In this document: in pieces, positions 8,902 through 18,655 of the stretch | How the letters are laid out: every line of letters starts with the position of its first letter | Position numbering within the stretch: the first letter of the stretch is position 1 | Source: Beggiatoa leptomitoformis | GTDB taxonomy: Bacteria > Pseudomonadota > Gammaproteobacteria > Beggiatoales > Beggiatoaceae | DNA: 64,000 nucleotides | Direction: 5' to 3' | Assembly: GCF_001305575.3 (NCBI RefSeq) | Contig: NZ_CP012373.2 | Span: 3,296,261 to 3,360,260, forward strand | Notes under the pieces: model-generated | The model's database searches: none | What the model saw: only the letters and a program-made list of their open reading frames with translations | What the model was told of the DNA's origin: nothing | Program-made: the position numbers and the translations under genes

Positions 8902-11007
8902 TTAATTGCTGGAGGCTTTCTTAATGACAGTTTCAGCAACACTATTAGGTGCTTCACTGTACTTGGTAAATTGCATGGTATAGCTAGCACGTCCTTGTGA
9001 TAAGGAACGTAAATCTGTCGCATAACCAAACATTTCACCTAAGGGCACTTCTGCCTTAATGGTTTTACCTGTCGGTGTATCATCCATTCCTTGCAGAATA
9101 CCGCGCCGACGATTTAAGTCGCCCATCACGTCACCCATGTAATCTTCAGGTGTTTCCACTTCAACGGCCATAATTGGTTCAAGGAGAACGGGTTTAGCTT
9201 TTCTAACACCGTCTTTGAATGCCATAGAACCTGCAATTTTGAATGCCATTTCGTTAGAGTCAACTTCGTGGTAAGAACCATCAAAGATAGTGACTTTTAC
9301 GTCAACAACAGGGAAGCCAGCCAAGACCCCATTTTGCATTTGTTCTTGAACACCTTTATCAACTGCGGGTACATACTCTTTTGGTACGACCCCACCAACA
9401 ATTCCGTTGACAAATGCGTAACCACTACCAGCAACTTGTGGTTCAATGCGTAACCAGACATGACCATATTGACCACGACCACCTGATTGACGCACAAACT
9501 TGCCTTCTTGTTCGACGCTTGCACGAATAGTTTCACGATATGCCACTTGTGGCGCACCAATATTCGCTTCAACGTTAAACTCACGCTTCATGCGGTCAAT
9601 AATGATTTCGAGATGTAATTCGCCCATCCCAGAAATAATGGTTTGTCCTGTTTCTTCATCAGTCCGCACGCGGAAAGAAGGGTCTTCTGCTGCCAGTTTT
9701 GACAACGCAATCCCCATTTTTTCTTGGTCAGCTTTAGTTTTTGGTTCGATAGCAACAGAAATAACAGGTTCTGGAAACTCCATTCTTTCTAATGTGATGA
9801 TGTTGTTGACATCACATAAGGTTTCACCAGTAGTTACATCTTTTAAACCAATCGCGGCAGCAATATCACCTGCACGGACTTCTTTGATTTCTTCGCGGGT
9901 ATTCGCGTGCATTTGCACAATACGTCCGACCCGTTCCTTTTTGCCTTTAACAGGATTGTAAACAGTGTCGCCTGAATTCAGTACGCCAGAGTAAACACGG
10001 AAAAAGGTTAGAGAACCAACGAATGGATCGGTTGCAATTTTGAACGCAAGGGCGGAGAAGGGTTCTTCATCTTCAGCTTTCCGTTCTGCTTCCGTACCAT
10101 TAGCATCGTCTAAGATCCCTTTAACGGGAGGGATATCAATAGGAGAAGGCATATACTCAACAATTGCATCCAACATCGCTTGCACGCCTTTGTTTTTAAA
10201 GGCAGAACCACAGATTGTTGGAACAACTTCTCCTGCTAAAGTACGTGTACGAATACCGTGCTTGATTTCTTCGACAGATAAATCCCCTTCATTCAGGTAT
10301 TTATCCATTAATTCTTCGTTAGCCTCGGCGGCGGATTCAATTAACTTCTCACGCCATTCTTCACAAGCTGTTTGCATATCCGCAGGGATATCACGCTCTT
10401 CAAAACGCATCCCTTGGTTTTCGATATCCCAATAGATGGCTTTCATCTTGATGAGGTCAACAACCCCTTCAAATTTGTCTTCTTGACCAATAGGGAGTTG
10501 TAGAACAGCAGGATTGCCCGCTAAACGGGTTTTAATCTGCTCAACCACTTTCAAAAAGTTTGCGCCAGCGCGATCCATTTTGTTAACGAATGCAAGACGA
10601 GGCACACCATATTTGTTTGCTTGCCGCCATACGGTTTCAGATTGTGGTTGAACACCACCCACTGCACAAAAAACGGCACACGCGCCGTCTAACACCCGTA
10701 ATGAGCGTTCGACTTCAATGGTAAAATCGACGTGACCAGGTGTGTCAATAATATTGATACGATGTTCATCAAATTGTTGACCCATACCACGCCAAAAACA
10801 TGTAACTGCCGCAGAGGTAATGGTAATACCACGCTCTTGCTCTTGCACCATCCAGTCGGTGGTTGCTGCGCCATCATGTACTTCACCAATTTTGTGGGAA
10901 CGACCTGTATAGAACAATACACGCTCAGTCGTCGTTGTTTTTCCCGCATCGATGTGCGCCATAATACCGATATTACGGTATCGCTCAATGGGTGTTTTTC
11001 GTGCCAC
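8902..11007 (-). CDS. fusA: Translation elongation factor G
   Basis: EF-G catalyses GTP-driven translocation and, with RRF, ribosome recycling. The G-domain shows [19 protein letters not shown] at residues 17-35, DTPGHVDFT and [11 protein letters not shown]. Domain IV includes [13 protein letters not shown], and the C-terminal domain has [16 protein letters not shown]. 701 residues is the normal full length, with no frameshift. Located 44 bp after rpsG and 146 bp before tuf. Confidence 0.99.
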   Translation of the reverse strand: MARKTPIERYRNIGIMAHIDAGKTTTTERVLFYTGRSHKIGEVHDGAATTDWMVQEQERGITITSAAVTCFWRGMGQQFDEHRINIIDTPGHVDFTIEVERSLRVLDGACAVFCAVGGVQPQSETVWRQANKYGVPRLAFVNKMDRAGANFLKVVEQIKTRLAGNPAVLQLPIGQEDKFEGVVDLIKMKAIYWDIENQGMRFEERDIPADMQTACEEWREKLIESAAEANEELMDKYLNEGDLSVEEIKHGIRTRTLAGEVVPTICGSAFKNKGVQAMLDAIVEYMPSPIDIPPVKGILDDANGTEAERKAEDEEPFSALAFKIATDPFVGSLTFFRVYSGVLNSGDTVYNPVKGKKERVGRIVQMHANTREEIKEVRAGDIAAAIGLKDVTTGETLCDVNNIITLERMEFPEPVISVAIEPKTKADQEKMGIALSKLAAEDPSFRVRTDEETGQTIISGMGELHLEIIIDRMKREFNVEANIGAPQVAYRETIRASVEQEGKFVRQSGGRGQYGHVWLRIEPQVAGSGYAFVNGIVGGVVPKEYVPAVDKGVQEQMQNGVLAGFPVVDVKVTIFDGSYHEVDSNEMAFKIAGSMAFKDGVRKAKPVLLEPIMAVEVETPEDYMGDVMGDLNRRRGILQGMDDTPTGKTIKAEVPLGEMFGYATDLRSLSQGRASYTMQFTKYSEAPNSVAETVIKKASSN

Positions 11008-11052
11008 GTTAAGAACCTTTTAAACAAGCAAGTAAGGGTTGAGCCAAATAAA

Positions 11053-11523
11053 TTACCAGCGGAAATGCGAGAATGCTTTGTTCGCTTCTGCCATACGATG
11101 TACGTCTTCACGTTTTTTGATTGCTGACCCTTTGTTTTCAAAGGCATCTAAAATCTCAGCCGCCAAACGTAATCCCATAGATTTTTCACCGCGACTCCGT
11201 GCACAATCGGCTAACCAGCGCATTGCAAGCGCGGTGCGACGAACAGGACGCACTTCTACGGGTACTTGATAGTTAGAACCCCCAACGCGTCTGGATTTCA
11301 CTTCAACGACGGGTCTTACATTATCAAGGGCCTTAATAAAAATCTCTAAAGGATCACCTTTGTTCTTCTCGGCGATTTGATCTAACGCACCGTAAACGAT
11401 GTGTTCAGCGACCGATTTTTTTCCACTTTTCATGACTATATTGATAAATTTAGCAACGGTTTCGTTACCGAATTTGGGATCTGGCAATATAGCGCGTTTT
11501 GCGACGACTCTTCTTCTTGGCAT
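11053..11523 (-). CDS. rpsG: Small-subunit ribosomal protein S7
   Basis: S7 nucleates 30S head assembly and contacts the E-site tRNA. In E. coli it represses the str operon by binding the rpsL-rpsG intercistronic [23 protein letters not shown] and [18 protein letters not shown] are signature segments. 156 residues, as in strains with the short C-terminus. The rpsL-rpsG gap is 54 bp, shorter than the E. coli control region. Confidence 0.98.
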   Translation of the reverse strand: MPRRRVVAKRAILPDPKFGNETVAKFINIVMKSGKKSVAEHIVYGALDQIAEKNKGDPLEIFIKALDNVRPVVEVKSRRVGGSNYQVPVEVRPVRRTALAMRWLADCARSRGEKSMGLRLAAEILDAFENKGSAIKKREDVHRMAEANKAFSHFRW

Positions 11524-11577
11524 AAAATTGAACTCAACTTTTAGCTTTAACTCAATACTTAGAAACGGATTACAGCA

Positions 11578-11952
11578 TTAGGATTTTGGACGCTTCGCTC
11601 CATATTTGGAACGTCCTTGCCGTCTTGCGTTTACTCCAGAGGTATCTAAACACCCACGCACTGTGTGATAACGCACACCGGGTAAGTCTTTCACACGTCC
11701 GCCACGAATCAACACGACCGAGTGCTCTTGTAAGTTATGTCCTTCCCCACCGATATAAGTGGTTACTTCCATACCATTAGTTAACCGCACACGCGCAACT
11801 TTACGCATTGCGGAGTTTGGCTTTTTGGGGGTAGTGGTATAAACACGCGTACACACGCCCCGCTTTTGCGGACACCCATTAAGGGCAGGCACATTGCTCT
11901 TAGTCTGTGGCGATTTGCGCGGTTTACGCACTAACTGATTAATTGTTGCCAT
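11578..11952 (-). CDS. rpsL: Small-subunit ribosomal protein S12
   Basis: S12 acts in the decoding centre. The start [19 protein letters not shown] at 11952 gives 124 residues, the E. coli length. An in-frame upstream extension of 16 codons is not S12-like and was discarded. The loop [18 protein letters not shown] keeps the wild-type Lys where streptomycin-resistance changes occur. The second loop [17 protein letters not shown] is also wild type. First gene of the str-S10-spc cluster; rpoBC is not upstream of it in this window. Confidence 0.98.
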   Translation of the reverse strand: MATINQLVRKPRKSPQTKSNVPALNGCPQKRGVCTRVYTTTPKKPNSAMRKVARVRLTNGMEVTTYIGGEGHNLQEHSVVLIRGGRVKDLPGVRYHTVRGCLDTSGVNARRQGRSKYGAKRPKS

Positions 11953-12032
11953 AATTGCTCCGAATACAGGGGCTGGTACTACGACAGACGAAAAAAACAA
12001 TCATCTGTTAAAAAAAACAATGAAATAAAAAT

Positions 12033-12061
12033 GAGCTGGAACTTTAAGTGAATTCCAGCTC
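12033..12061 (-). promoter_or_regulatory. Leader hairpin upstream of rpsL, possible attenuator
   Basis: GAGCTGGAA at 12033-12041 and TTCCAGCTC at 12053-12061 form a perfect 9-bp stem with an 11-nt loop. Read in the rpsL direction it begins a few bases after the predicted transcription start and is followed by T-rich sequence (ATTTTTATTTCATTG, then a run of eight T). It could act as a terminator-like attenuator or a 5' stabilising stem. Function is inferred only from position and shape. Confidence 0.6.
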
Positions 12062-12075
12062 TTTAGAGCCGAAAG

Positions 12076-12104
12076 ATAATAATGATGTTTTACTACTCTG
12101 TCAA
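12076..12104 (-). promoter_or_regulatory. Sigma-70 promoter of the str-S10 cluster
   Basis: On the minus strand a perfect TTGACA (12104-12099) is followed by a 17-bp spacer and TATTAT (12081-12076). This predicts a transcript start near 12069, about 117 bases before the rpsL ATG. The hexamers and spacing are near consensus, as expected for a ribosomal operon. Confidence 0.88.
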
Positions 12105-12292
12105 GTTATTAGAAAGGAAATTTTTAATTATTTTGTGGAGTTGTGGCACACAGAATTGTATTTTAGACAATATTGCAGATTACTATCTTATTCAGCTTCA
12201 ACGATATGAATTACTTTTACAAAAGTTTGTCATCCTAGCGTATTTTGTATAATGCGTCACATGATTTTTGCTGACTTCTCAGATGATACTGC

Positions 12293-12321
12293 TTGACATT
12301 CCTTAGCTAACCTCGTTTAAT
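12293..12321 (+). promoter_or_regulatory. Sigma-70 promoter for the cobalamin riboswitch and btuB
   Basis: TTGACA at 12293-12298, a 17-bp spacer and TTTAAT at 12316-12321 predict a start near 12328, right at the 5' edge of the riboswitch. A second, weaker pair (TTGTCA with TATAAT near 12247, 15-bp spacer) lies upstream. Confidence 0.8.
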
Positions 12322-12333
12322 CCCTCGCTACTG

Positions 12334-12515
12334 AATAGGTGCGAGTTGTTTACTCGCTTAAACGGGAAAGTGGTGTAAAGCCAATACTGCCCCCGCAACG
12401 GTAAGTAAGTTAAAGAATAATCAATCTGTTATAGTCACTGTGTTTATGCATGGGAAGACGATTGGTTATGAATAATCTGTATTATTCGCTTACGAGTCCG
12501 GAGACCGACCTATGA
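12334..12515 (+). promoter_or_regulatory. Cobalamin (AdoCbl) riboswitch
   Basis: The conserved core is visible: GCGAGT/ACTCGC stem at about 12341-12357, TTAAACGGGAA, then GGTGTAAAGCC and the B12-box segment CTGCCCCCGCAACGGTAAG around 12389-12407. The closing element GAGTCCGGAGACCGACCT is at about 12494-12511. The downstream stretch 12531-12561 can form small hairpins (GTTGC/GCAAC with a GGAGG loop) that may be the expression platform or the kissing-loop partner. It should lower btuB expression when cobalamin is plentiful. Confidence 0.95.
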
Positions 12516-12653
12516 AGTTTGTACTGTCGTGTTGCGGAGGGCAACAGGCTGATGCCTTGTTATAATTAAGTTGTGGTAACGCGTCATTGTGTCTGTCTTT
12601 ATTTCTTAACCTCTGCACACTTTCATTTTCGGGTTTTTACGAGGAAGTGTGTC

Positions 12654-14519
12654 ATGTCTATCTCTAATATCCTTTATCCCCTATTTAGAAGAAAATTTGT
12701 TAATCATAGGTTAGCTGTTGTTTTTCCTTGTTTAATATCATTAAGTTTTTCTTGTTTTGCAACTGAGACGGTTCAACCAACGGTTGTTGTCACCGCCACA
12801 CGCACTGCACAAAGTATTGATGAATCAATGGCTTCTGTCACGGTGATAGACCGTGAAACTATTGCGCGGAGTCAAGCCCTAACGGTTACTGATTTGTTAA
12901 AAGGGTTGGCGGGTGTTGATGTTGTTACCAGTGGTGGTTTGGGACAAGCCAGTTCTATCTTTATGCGTGGGGCAGAATCTGACCATGTGTTAGTGTTGAT
13001 TGATGGTGTTAAAGTTGGTTCTGCAACGCTTGGTACAACCGCATTTCAATACTTGCCACCTAGCCAAATTGATCACATTGAAGTTGTACGTGGAACACGG
13101 TCGGCACTTTATGGCTCTGAAGCTATTGGTGGGGTTATTCAGATTTTTACACGTCAAGGTAGTGGTGAACCACATACACAAGCCAGTCTTGGTATGGGTA
13201 ATCATAATACCTATGAAGCAACCGCTAATCATGGCGGTAAAATCGATAAAACGACTTATAGCGTAGCTGTGGATTATTTGCAAAGTGATGGTTTTAATGC
13301 GTGCAATGGTAGTGAATCACGCGCCTGTTACACGGTAGAGCCTGATGCTGACGGTTACGATAACACCTCATTCAGTGCGCAAGTTAGCCATCAATTTAGT
13401 CGTGAATTTCAAGCGGGTGTTTACACGTTACGTGCCGAAGGTAATAACCAATTTGACTCGATGTTTGCTAATGAAATCGACTTTACGCAGCAAGTTGTTG
13501 GGCTTAAAGCACAACTTGCCGTTACTCAAGCATGGGACATGTCATTAAACATTGGACAAAGCCAAGATGAACAAGATAATTTTGGTCATGAAACCAGTTC
13601 CAACAACTATCAAACGAAACGTAATAATGCTAACTGGCAAAACAATTTTAGTATTAGTGATAACCAGTTATTCACATTAGGTTATGATTATCTTGAAGAT
13701 AAGCTAGATAGCACAACCGAATATGCTAGCACTACTCGGCAAAATAATGGCGTGTTTGGGCAATACCAAATGCAATGGGAAGCCTTTAACATCATTATCG
13801 GTGGACGGTATGATGATAACGAGCAATTTGGTGGACAAACAACAGGAAACATCAATTTAGGATATAAAATTAATCCCACGTTACAAACCTTTATTGCCTA
13901 CGGTACCGCATTTAAAGCCCCCTCATTTAACGAATTATATTATCCCTATTTTGGTAATCCTGATTTAGAACCCGAAGAGGCAGACAGCGTAGAAATTGGT
14001 TTACAAGCGAATGAAGCAACTTATCACTGGTCACTTAACCTCTATCGTAATCAAGTTAAACAACTGATTGCAACCAGCTATGATGCAAGTACCGATAGCT
14101 ATCTACCTAATAATGTAGATAAAGCAAGCATTCAAGGTATTGAAGCTGATGTGGGTACGACATGGGGAGCATGGACGGCAACGGGAAATGTAACATGGCT
14201 AGACCATGAAGATGATGCAACGGGTAACTGGTTACCTCGTCGGGCGCGACAATCAGCAAAAGCTGCTCTGCATTATCAATTTGAACAAGGGCGTATCGGT
14301 GGTGAAGTTCTCGCACAAGGTTCACGCTATGAAGACACCGCTAATCAACGCCAAGTTGCAGGCTATGGCATCCTCAATTTAAACAGCGAATATTCCCTTA
14401 GTAAACAATGGATGCTCCGCGCTCGCCTCGATAACGTCTTAGACAGAGAATACGAACTTGCACAGTATTATCATACGGCTGGGCGTGGTTTCTTTGTTAG
14501 TGTCCATTACAGCGATTAA
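12654..14519 (+). CDS. btuB: TonB-dependent vitamin B12 outer-membrane receptor
   Basis: Imports cobalamin across the outer membrane using TonB energy. The ATG at 12654 has GAGGA 9 bp upstream and gives 621 residues with a signal peptide; an in-frame GTG 81 bp earlier has no such site. After the signal comes a TonB-box-like TVVVTATR, then the plug domain with VTVIDRETIARSQALTVTDL and YGSEAIGGVIQI. The beta-barrel ends GRGFFVSVHYSD, BtuB-like. Control by the cobalamin riboswitch upstream and the binding-protein gene downstream support the substrate call. Confidence 0.92.
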   Translation: MSISNILYPLFRRKFVNHRLAVVFPCLISLSFSCFATETVQPTVVVTATRTAQSIDESMASVTVIDRETIARSQALTVTDLLKGLAGVDVVTSGGLGQASSIFMRGAESDHVLVLIDGVKVGSATLGTTAFQYLPPSQIDHIEVVRGTRSALYGSEAIGGVIQIFTRQGSGEPHTQASLGMGNHNTYEATANHGGKIDKTTYSVAVDYLQSDGFNACNGSESRACYTVEPDADGYDNTSFSAQVSHQFSREFQAGVYTLRAEGNNQFDSMFANEIDFTQQVVGLKAQLAVTQAWDMSLNIGQSQDEQDNFGHETSSNNYQTKRNNANWQNNFSISDNQLFTLGYDYLEDKLDSTTEYASTTRQNNGVFGQYQMQWEAFNIIIGGRYDDNEQFGGQTTGNINLGYKINPTLQTFIAYGTAFKAPSFNELYYPYFGNPDLEPEEADSVEIGLQANEATYHWSLNLYRNQVKQLIATSYDASTDSYLPNNVDKASIQGIEADVGTTWGAWTATGNVTWLDHEDDATGNWLPRRARQSAKAALHYQFEQGRIGGEVLAQGSRYEDTANQRQVAGYGILNLNSEYSLSKQWMLRARLDNVLDREYELAQYYHTAGRGFFVSVHYSD

Positions 14520-14530
14520 TTTTCACCTAC

Positions 14531-14553
14531 TGCGCGGTGCAACTGCCCGCGCA
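14531..14553. other. Intercistronic hairpin between btuB and the binding-protein gene
   Basis: TGCGCGG at 14531-14537 pairs with CCGCGCA at 14547-14553. No T-run follows, so it is more likely a stabilising or processing stem than a terminator; the downstream gene probably remains in the operon. Confidence 0.5.
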
Positions 14554-14574
14554 CCTCATAGCGACTAACGCATT

Positions 14575-15531
14575 ATGTGGCAAAAAAATTACCTAACTTA
14601 CTTATTTATATCAATTCTCTTAGCAATCCTTGCCAGTTTTTTTTATCCGCAACAACAAACTTATTTGCCTACAAAGCCTAATCATTTATCTGCAAATCCT
14701 CAATTTCCCCGCTTTTTACAAGATGAACAAGGCGAACAAATCACTGTTTCAGCCTATCCACAGCGGATTGTGTCGCAAACGCTCGCAACAGATGAAATCC
14801 TTCTTGCTCTTTGTCCACCAAGCCGTTTAATCGCAGTGAGTGCCTTAGCGCGTGACCAAAACTATAGTTTAGTCACAGCACAAGCCCAACAAGTTGCCAT
14901 GCAAACAGTGGGAGGTATAGAACAAATTTTAAGTTTACAACCCGATTTAATTTTCATCGCCAGCTATAGCCGTGCAGAAATGGTGGCTTTACTGCAAAAC
15001 AGCGGTATTCCCCTAATTCGTTTCACCCGTTTTGATAATATAAAAGATATTCAACAACATATTCGTATGGTTGGTTATGCGATTGGTACAGAACAATTAG
15101 CAGATAATTTAATCAAAGAGATGAATCAACGGCTTGCTAAAATAACAACCCGTTTACCGCACACGGATAAACCATTACGAGTTTTATCCTATGATTTGGC
15201 GGGTTATACCGCAGGAAAAAATACGACTTTTGACGACATGTTACACTACCTTAATGCTATTAACGTATTGGCAGAACAAGGTATTATAGGACACAGCAAA
15301 ATCAGTGTAGAAAATATCGCTAAGTGGCAACCCGATGTCATTATCAGCGGTGCGAATGCAGATGTCATTGAACAAACCCGCCAACAATTACTGAATGACC
15401 CCGTGATTGCAACAACCCATGCAGGGCAAACAGGACGGATAATCGTGTTAGATAATCGCTATTTACTTTCAGTTTCTCAGCATATTGTCACGGGTATAGA
15501 AAAATTGGCTGATGCCCTGTATCAACAATAA
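14575..15531 (+). CDS. Periplasmic cobalamin/iron-complex binding protein, BtuF/FecB family
   Basis: A 318-residue class III periplasmic binding protein that would hand a corrinoid or iron complex to an ABC permease. An N-terminal hydrophobic segment (residues 7-23) is a signal or anchor. PQRIVSQTLATDEILLAL and GGIEQILSLQPDLIFIA are typical of the helical-backbone fold, as is KWQPDVIISGANADVI near residue 258. It lies 55 bp after btuB and under the same riboswitch, favouring a BtuF role. No btuC or btuD is adjacent, so the permease must be elsewhere. No clear ribosome binding site was seen. Confidence 0.8.
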   Translation: MWQKNYLTYLFISILLAILASFFYPQQQTYLPTKPNHLSANPQFPRFLQDEQGEQITVSAYPQRIVSQTLATDEILLALCPPSRLIAVSALARDQNYSLVTAQAQQVAMQTVGGIEQILSLQPDLIFIASYSRAEMVALLQNSGIPLIRFTRFDNIKDIQQHIRMVGYAIGTEQLADNLIKEMNQRLAKITTRLPHTDKPLRVLSYDLAGYTAGKNTTFDDMLHYLNAINVLAEQGIIGHSKISVENIAKWQPDVIISGANADVIEQTRQQLLNDPVIATTHAGQTGRIIVLDNRYLLSVSQHIVTGIEKLADALYQQ

Positions 15532-15907
15532 ATTTTTGCAAAAACATAATATTCATATAAACAATAAATAACACAATTTTCTACGACTCCATAAATCCTA
15601 ATTCACACAGATTTTAACAAGAAGACAGATAACACCGTTTGCGTCCGTAGTACTCATGCTACCGTTGTAAATAGTCTGTTTAAAGGGTTTTTAGTCCCTA
15701 AGGCAAAATACGCAACATTTACCCAAAAAATGAATTAAAAAACTTTAATATTCCATCAACTCCGCAACTATCACTACAGATAATTATAATTTTTATCCTC
15801 GATTTGTTGAATACCATTAAACGGCAACATAAACGATTTACTTGGTTTTTACAGGGATAAACCCCAACCTACTTTCCCACTTGTATCGTTATCCTATGGA
15901 GATTGAT
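15532..15907 (+). other. Intergenic region before the M16 peptidase pair
   Basis: AT-rich, 376 bp. It holds a 12-bp palindrome TTTTTGCAAAAA at 15534-15545 just after the binding-protein stop. A weak GGG/CCC stem lies near 15685-15698. A good ribosome binding site (GGAG) sits 6 bp before the 15908 start. No small gene or RNA was recognised. Confidence 0.5.
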
Positions 15908-17308
15908 ATGCATTTTAACCCATTATCGTATTTATTACTGATAGGACTGCCATTTTTAATAGCACCTGTACACGCTGATAGCACAAAAACTGAGGAATTC
16001 ACCCTAGAAAATGGATTACACATTATCGTTAAACCTGACCACCGTTCCCCCGTTGTTACCAGCCAAATTTGGTATAAAGTCGGTAGCAGTTATGAGCAAG
16101 AAGGGCATACAGGACTGTCGCACTTTCTAGAACACCTCATGTTTAAAGGCACAGAAAAGCATCCTGTTGGCGACTTTTCCCGCATCATGTCAGAAAATGG
16201 CGCATCACAAAATGCGTTTACCAGCGCAGATTTTACCGCTTTCTTTCAAACCTTAGAAAAAAGCCGCCTTGCCATTAGTTTCGAATTAGAAGCCGATAGA
16301 ATGCGAGCCTTACAATTTGATGATAGTGAATTACAAAAAGAAAAACGTGTCGTGATGGAAGAGCGACGTAACCGCACAGAAGACGAACCCAGCAGCCTAT
16401 TACAAGAACATTTTCGTGCCGTTGCATACACTACCAGTTCTTACCAAAACCCTGTTGTAGGTTGGATGAATGACATTGAAAATTATAATATGGCGGATGT
16501 CCGTGCTTGGTATCAACAATGGTACGCGCCAAATAATGCAACCATCGTTGTCGTCGGTGATGTTGAGCCACAAGCTGTTTTTCAACTAGCAAAACAATAT
16601 TTTGCCAACCTCAGCCCCAGTGTTATCACGCCCCCGCCTGCGCGTCGTGAAATAGAGCAATTGGGTGAGCGTCGGGTTATTGTCAAACGTCCCGCCAAAT
16701 TACCTATTTTAACCATGGGCTATAAAGTCCCAACGCTTGCAACCATCGCACCCGCTGATGTAACGGATGTCTATGCGTTAGAAGTGTTAGCCTATACCTT
16801 AAGTCTTGGCAATAGCGCGCGCTTAGATAAAGAAGTGGTGCGTCGCCAAGAAATTGCCAATTCAGCCTCTGCAACTTACGACTTAACTGCCCGTTTAGAA
16901 AGTCTTTTTACGCTAAGTGGTGTTCCCACTCAAAAACATACAATAACGGAATTAGAAACCGCATTACGTGAGCAGATTACACGCTTGCAGACAACCTTAG
17001 TTGATAAAGCCGAATTAGAACGGGTTAAAACCTTGCTGATTGCCAGTAACGTTTACGAACAAGATTCTGTTTTTTATCAAGCGATGAAAATTGGTATATG
17101 GACAACCGTTGGATTAGATTGGCATCTTCTTGAACAATATGTAGATAATATTAAAGCGGTAACACCAGAACAAATACAAGCAGTTGCTAAAAAGTATCTG
17201 ATTGATGACCATCTTACCATTGGTCAACTAGAGCCTTTGCCGATTGATAGTGCTGACGAAAACAGGCACGCAGCCCCCGCACATGCCATACAAGGAGCTA
17301 TTCAATGA
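15908..17308 (+). CDS. Periplasmic M16 zinc peptidase, catalytic partner
   Basis: An insulinase-family (M16B) protease of 466 residues. The ATG at 15908 has GGAG 6 bp upstream and gives a signal peptide ending about VHA-DS (residue 23). A longer frame from a TTG lacks this signal context. The inverted zinc motif HFLEH is at residues 72-76, and the downstream glutamate region is ELQKEKRVVMEERRNR. The C-terminal half is the usual non-catalytic M16 repeat. Its stop overlaps the next M16 gene by 4 bp, so the two probably form a heterodimer. Confidence 0.92.
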   Translation: MHFNPLSYLLLIGLPFLIAPVHADSTKTEEFTLENGLHIIVKPDHRSPVVTSQIWYKVGSSYEQEGHTGLSHFLEHLMFKGTEKHPVGDFSRIMSENGASQNAFTSADFTAFFQTLEKSRLAISFELEADRMRALQFDDSELQKEKRVVMEERRNRTEDEPSSLLQEHFRAVAYTTSSYQNPVVGWMNDIENYNMADVRAWYQQWYAPNNATIVVVGDVEPQAVFQLAKQYFANLSPSVITPPPARREIEQLGERRVIVKRPAKLPILTMGYKVPTLATIAPADVTDVYALEVLAYTLSLGNSARLDKEVVRRQEIANSASATYDLTARLESLFTLSGVPTQKHTITELETALREQITRLQTTLVDKAELERVKTLLIASNVYEQDSVFYQAMKIGIWTTVGLDWHLLEQYVDNIKAVTPEQIQAVAKKYLIDDHLTIGQLEPLPIDSADENRHAAPAHAIQGAIQ

Positions 17309-18609
17309 GAATTATTCATTTACTAACAATAGGTTTTACCTGTTACTGTGCTAATGTGTTAGCAATGGTAGATATTCAACACTGGACAACCAGTAATGGT
17401 GCGCAAGTCTATTTTGTTCCTGCATCAGAATTACCCATCGTTGATTTAAGCGTCGTTTTTAATGCAGGCAGTGTACACGATGAAGATAAAGGCGGGATTG
17501 CACTACTAACCAATGGATTATTGAATGAGGGGGCTAACGGCTTATCTGCGGATGCAATAGCCGAACAATTTGACAATCTTGGGGCTATATTTGGTAACGA
17601 CCTTGACAAAGAAATGTCAGAACTTTCTCTCCGTAGCTTAAGTGACCCTGCCCAACTTGAACCCGCCTTAACCCTTTTCGCTAACTTATTGGCAAAACCA
17701 GATTTTCCTCCCCAAGCCTTTGAGCGAGTGCGCCAACAAATTTTATTAGGTCTGAATAGCGAAGAACAATCACCTAATGATATTGCAGGAAAAGCTTTTC
17801 AAAAAGCCATTTATGGCAAACATCCTTATGCGAATCCCAAAATGGGTACTGTAGAAAGTGTCAAGGCACTAACACCAGAAATGGTTAAAACGTTTTATCA
17901 GCGTTACTATGTTGCAAAAAATGCAACAATTTCCCTAGTTGGCGCAATTGATCGTCCAACGGCTGAACGCATTGCAGAAACCCTTGTTAAACAACTGCCT
18001 GCTGGTGAGCCTGCGCCTGCATTACCCGCTGTTGCCGACTTACAAAAAGCGGAAACGATACATATCCCTTATCCTGCAACGCAAACCCATATATTAGTTG
18101 GACAACCCAGCCATTCCCGTCATGACCCCGACTATTTCTCCCTCTATGTCGGTAATCATATTTTAGGTGGAAATGGCCTAGTTTCACGAGTTTCTCAAGA
18201 AGTGCGAGAAAAACGCGGTTTAGCCTATACTGCCTACAGTTATTTTACCCCAATGGAAGAACGCGGTGCATTTAATGCAGGCTTACAAACCCGCAACGAC
18301 CAAGCACAACAAGCCTTAGCGGTACTACGTGATACATTACAAACCTTTATTGATAAAGGGGTGACAGAAGCAGAACTCATCGCTGCAAAAAAGAATATTA
18401 CGGGAGGGTTTCCACTAAAAATCGACAGTAATATAAATATTGTCAATTATCTGGCAGTCATCGGCTTTTATCACCTACCCCTAGACTATCTACAAAAATT
18501 TAACGATAGAATAGAGGCGGTGACTGTAGAGTCAATCAACGCGGCTTTTAAAACCCACTTACAACTAGATAAACAAGTGACCGTCACCGTAGGCAACACA
18601 GCAATGTAG
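17305..18609 (+). CDS. M16 peptidase family protein lacking the zinc motif
   Basis: A 434-residue exported M16 homologue (signal MRIIHLLTIGFTCYCANVLA). At the position of the HxxEH motif it has LLTNGLLNEG, so it cannot bind zinc in the usual way. It keeps the arginine/tyrosine substrate-closure region RVSQEVREKRGLAYTAYSYF that catalytic partners lack. That split is typical of M16B heterodimers: one chain supplies zinc, the other substrate contacts. It overlaps the catalytic gene by 4 bp, a sign of coupled synthesis. Confidence 0.92.
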   Translation: MRIIHLLTIGFTCYCANVLAMVDIQHWTTSNGAQVYFVPASELPIVDLSVVFNAGSVHDEDKGGIALLTNGLLNEGANGLSADAIAEQFDNLGAIFGNDLDKEMSELSLRSLSDPAQLEPALTLFANLLAKPDFPPQAFERVRQQILLGLNSEEQSPNDIAGKAFQKAIYGKHPYANPKMGTVESVKALTPEMVKTFYQRYYVAKNATISLVGAIDRPTAERIAETLVKQLPAGEPAPALPAVADLQKAETIHIPYPATQTHILVGQPSHSRHDPDYFSLYVGNHILGGNGLVSRVSQEVREKRGLAYTAYSYFTPMEERGAFNAGLQTRNDQAQQALAVLRDTLQTFIDKGVTEAELIAAKKNITGGFPLKIDSNINIVNYLAVIGFYHLPLDYLQKFNDRIEAVTVESINAAFKTHLQLDKQVTVTVGNTAM

Positions 18610-18624
18610 CCTTGATGTAAAACA

Positions 18625-18654
18625 GGGTTGGTGCGACTTTATTCGCACTCACCC
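18625..18654. terminator. Hairpin between convergent genes
   Basis: GGGT-TG-GTGCGA, loop CTTTAT, TCGCAC-TC-ACCC. It lies between the 3' ends of the M16 pair (+) and the persulfide dioxygenase (-), so it may terminate both. No long T-run follows on either strand. Its core resembles the hairpins at 25865-25886 and 53479-53494. Confidence 0.6.
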
Positions 18655-18655
18655 A

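Noticed and set aside
9297-9584. Open frames inside fusA in other frames
   Set aside because: They lie wholly within a full-length EF-G gene, have no ribosome binding site and no family features.
10689-11147. Open frame of about 150 codons overlapping the fusA start and rpsG end
   Set aside because: It overlaps two certain genes in the same direction but another frame, and its protein has no recognisable pattern.
15682-15700. Terminator after the BtuF-like gene
   Set aside because: The GGG/CCC stem is only 3-4 bp with no T-run; too weak to call.
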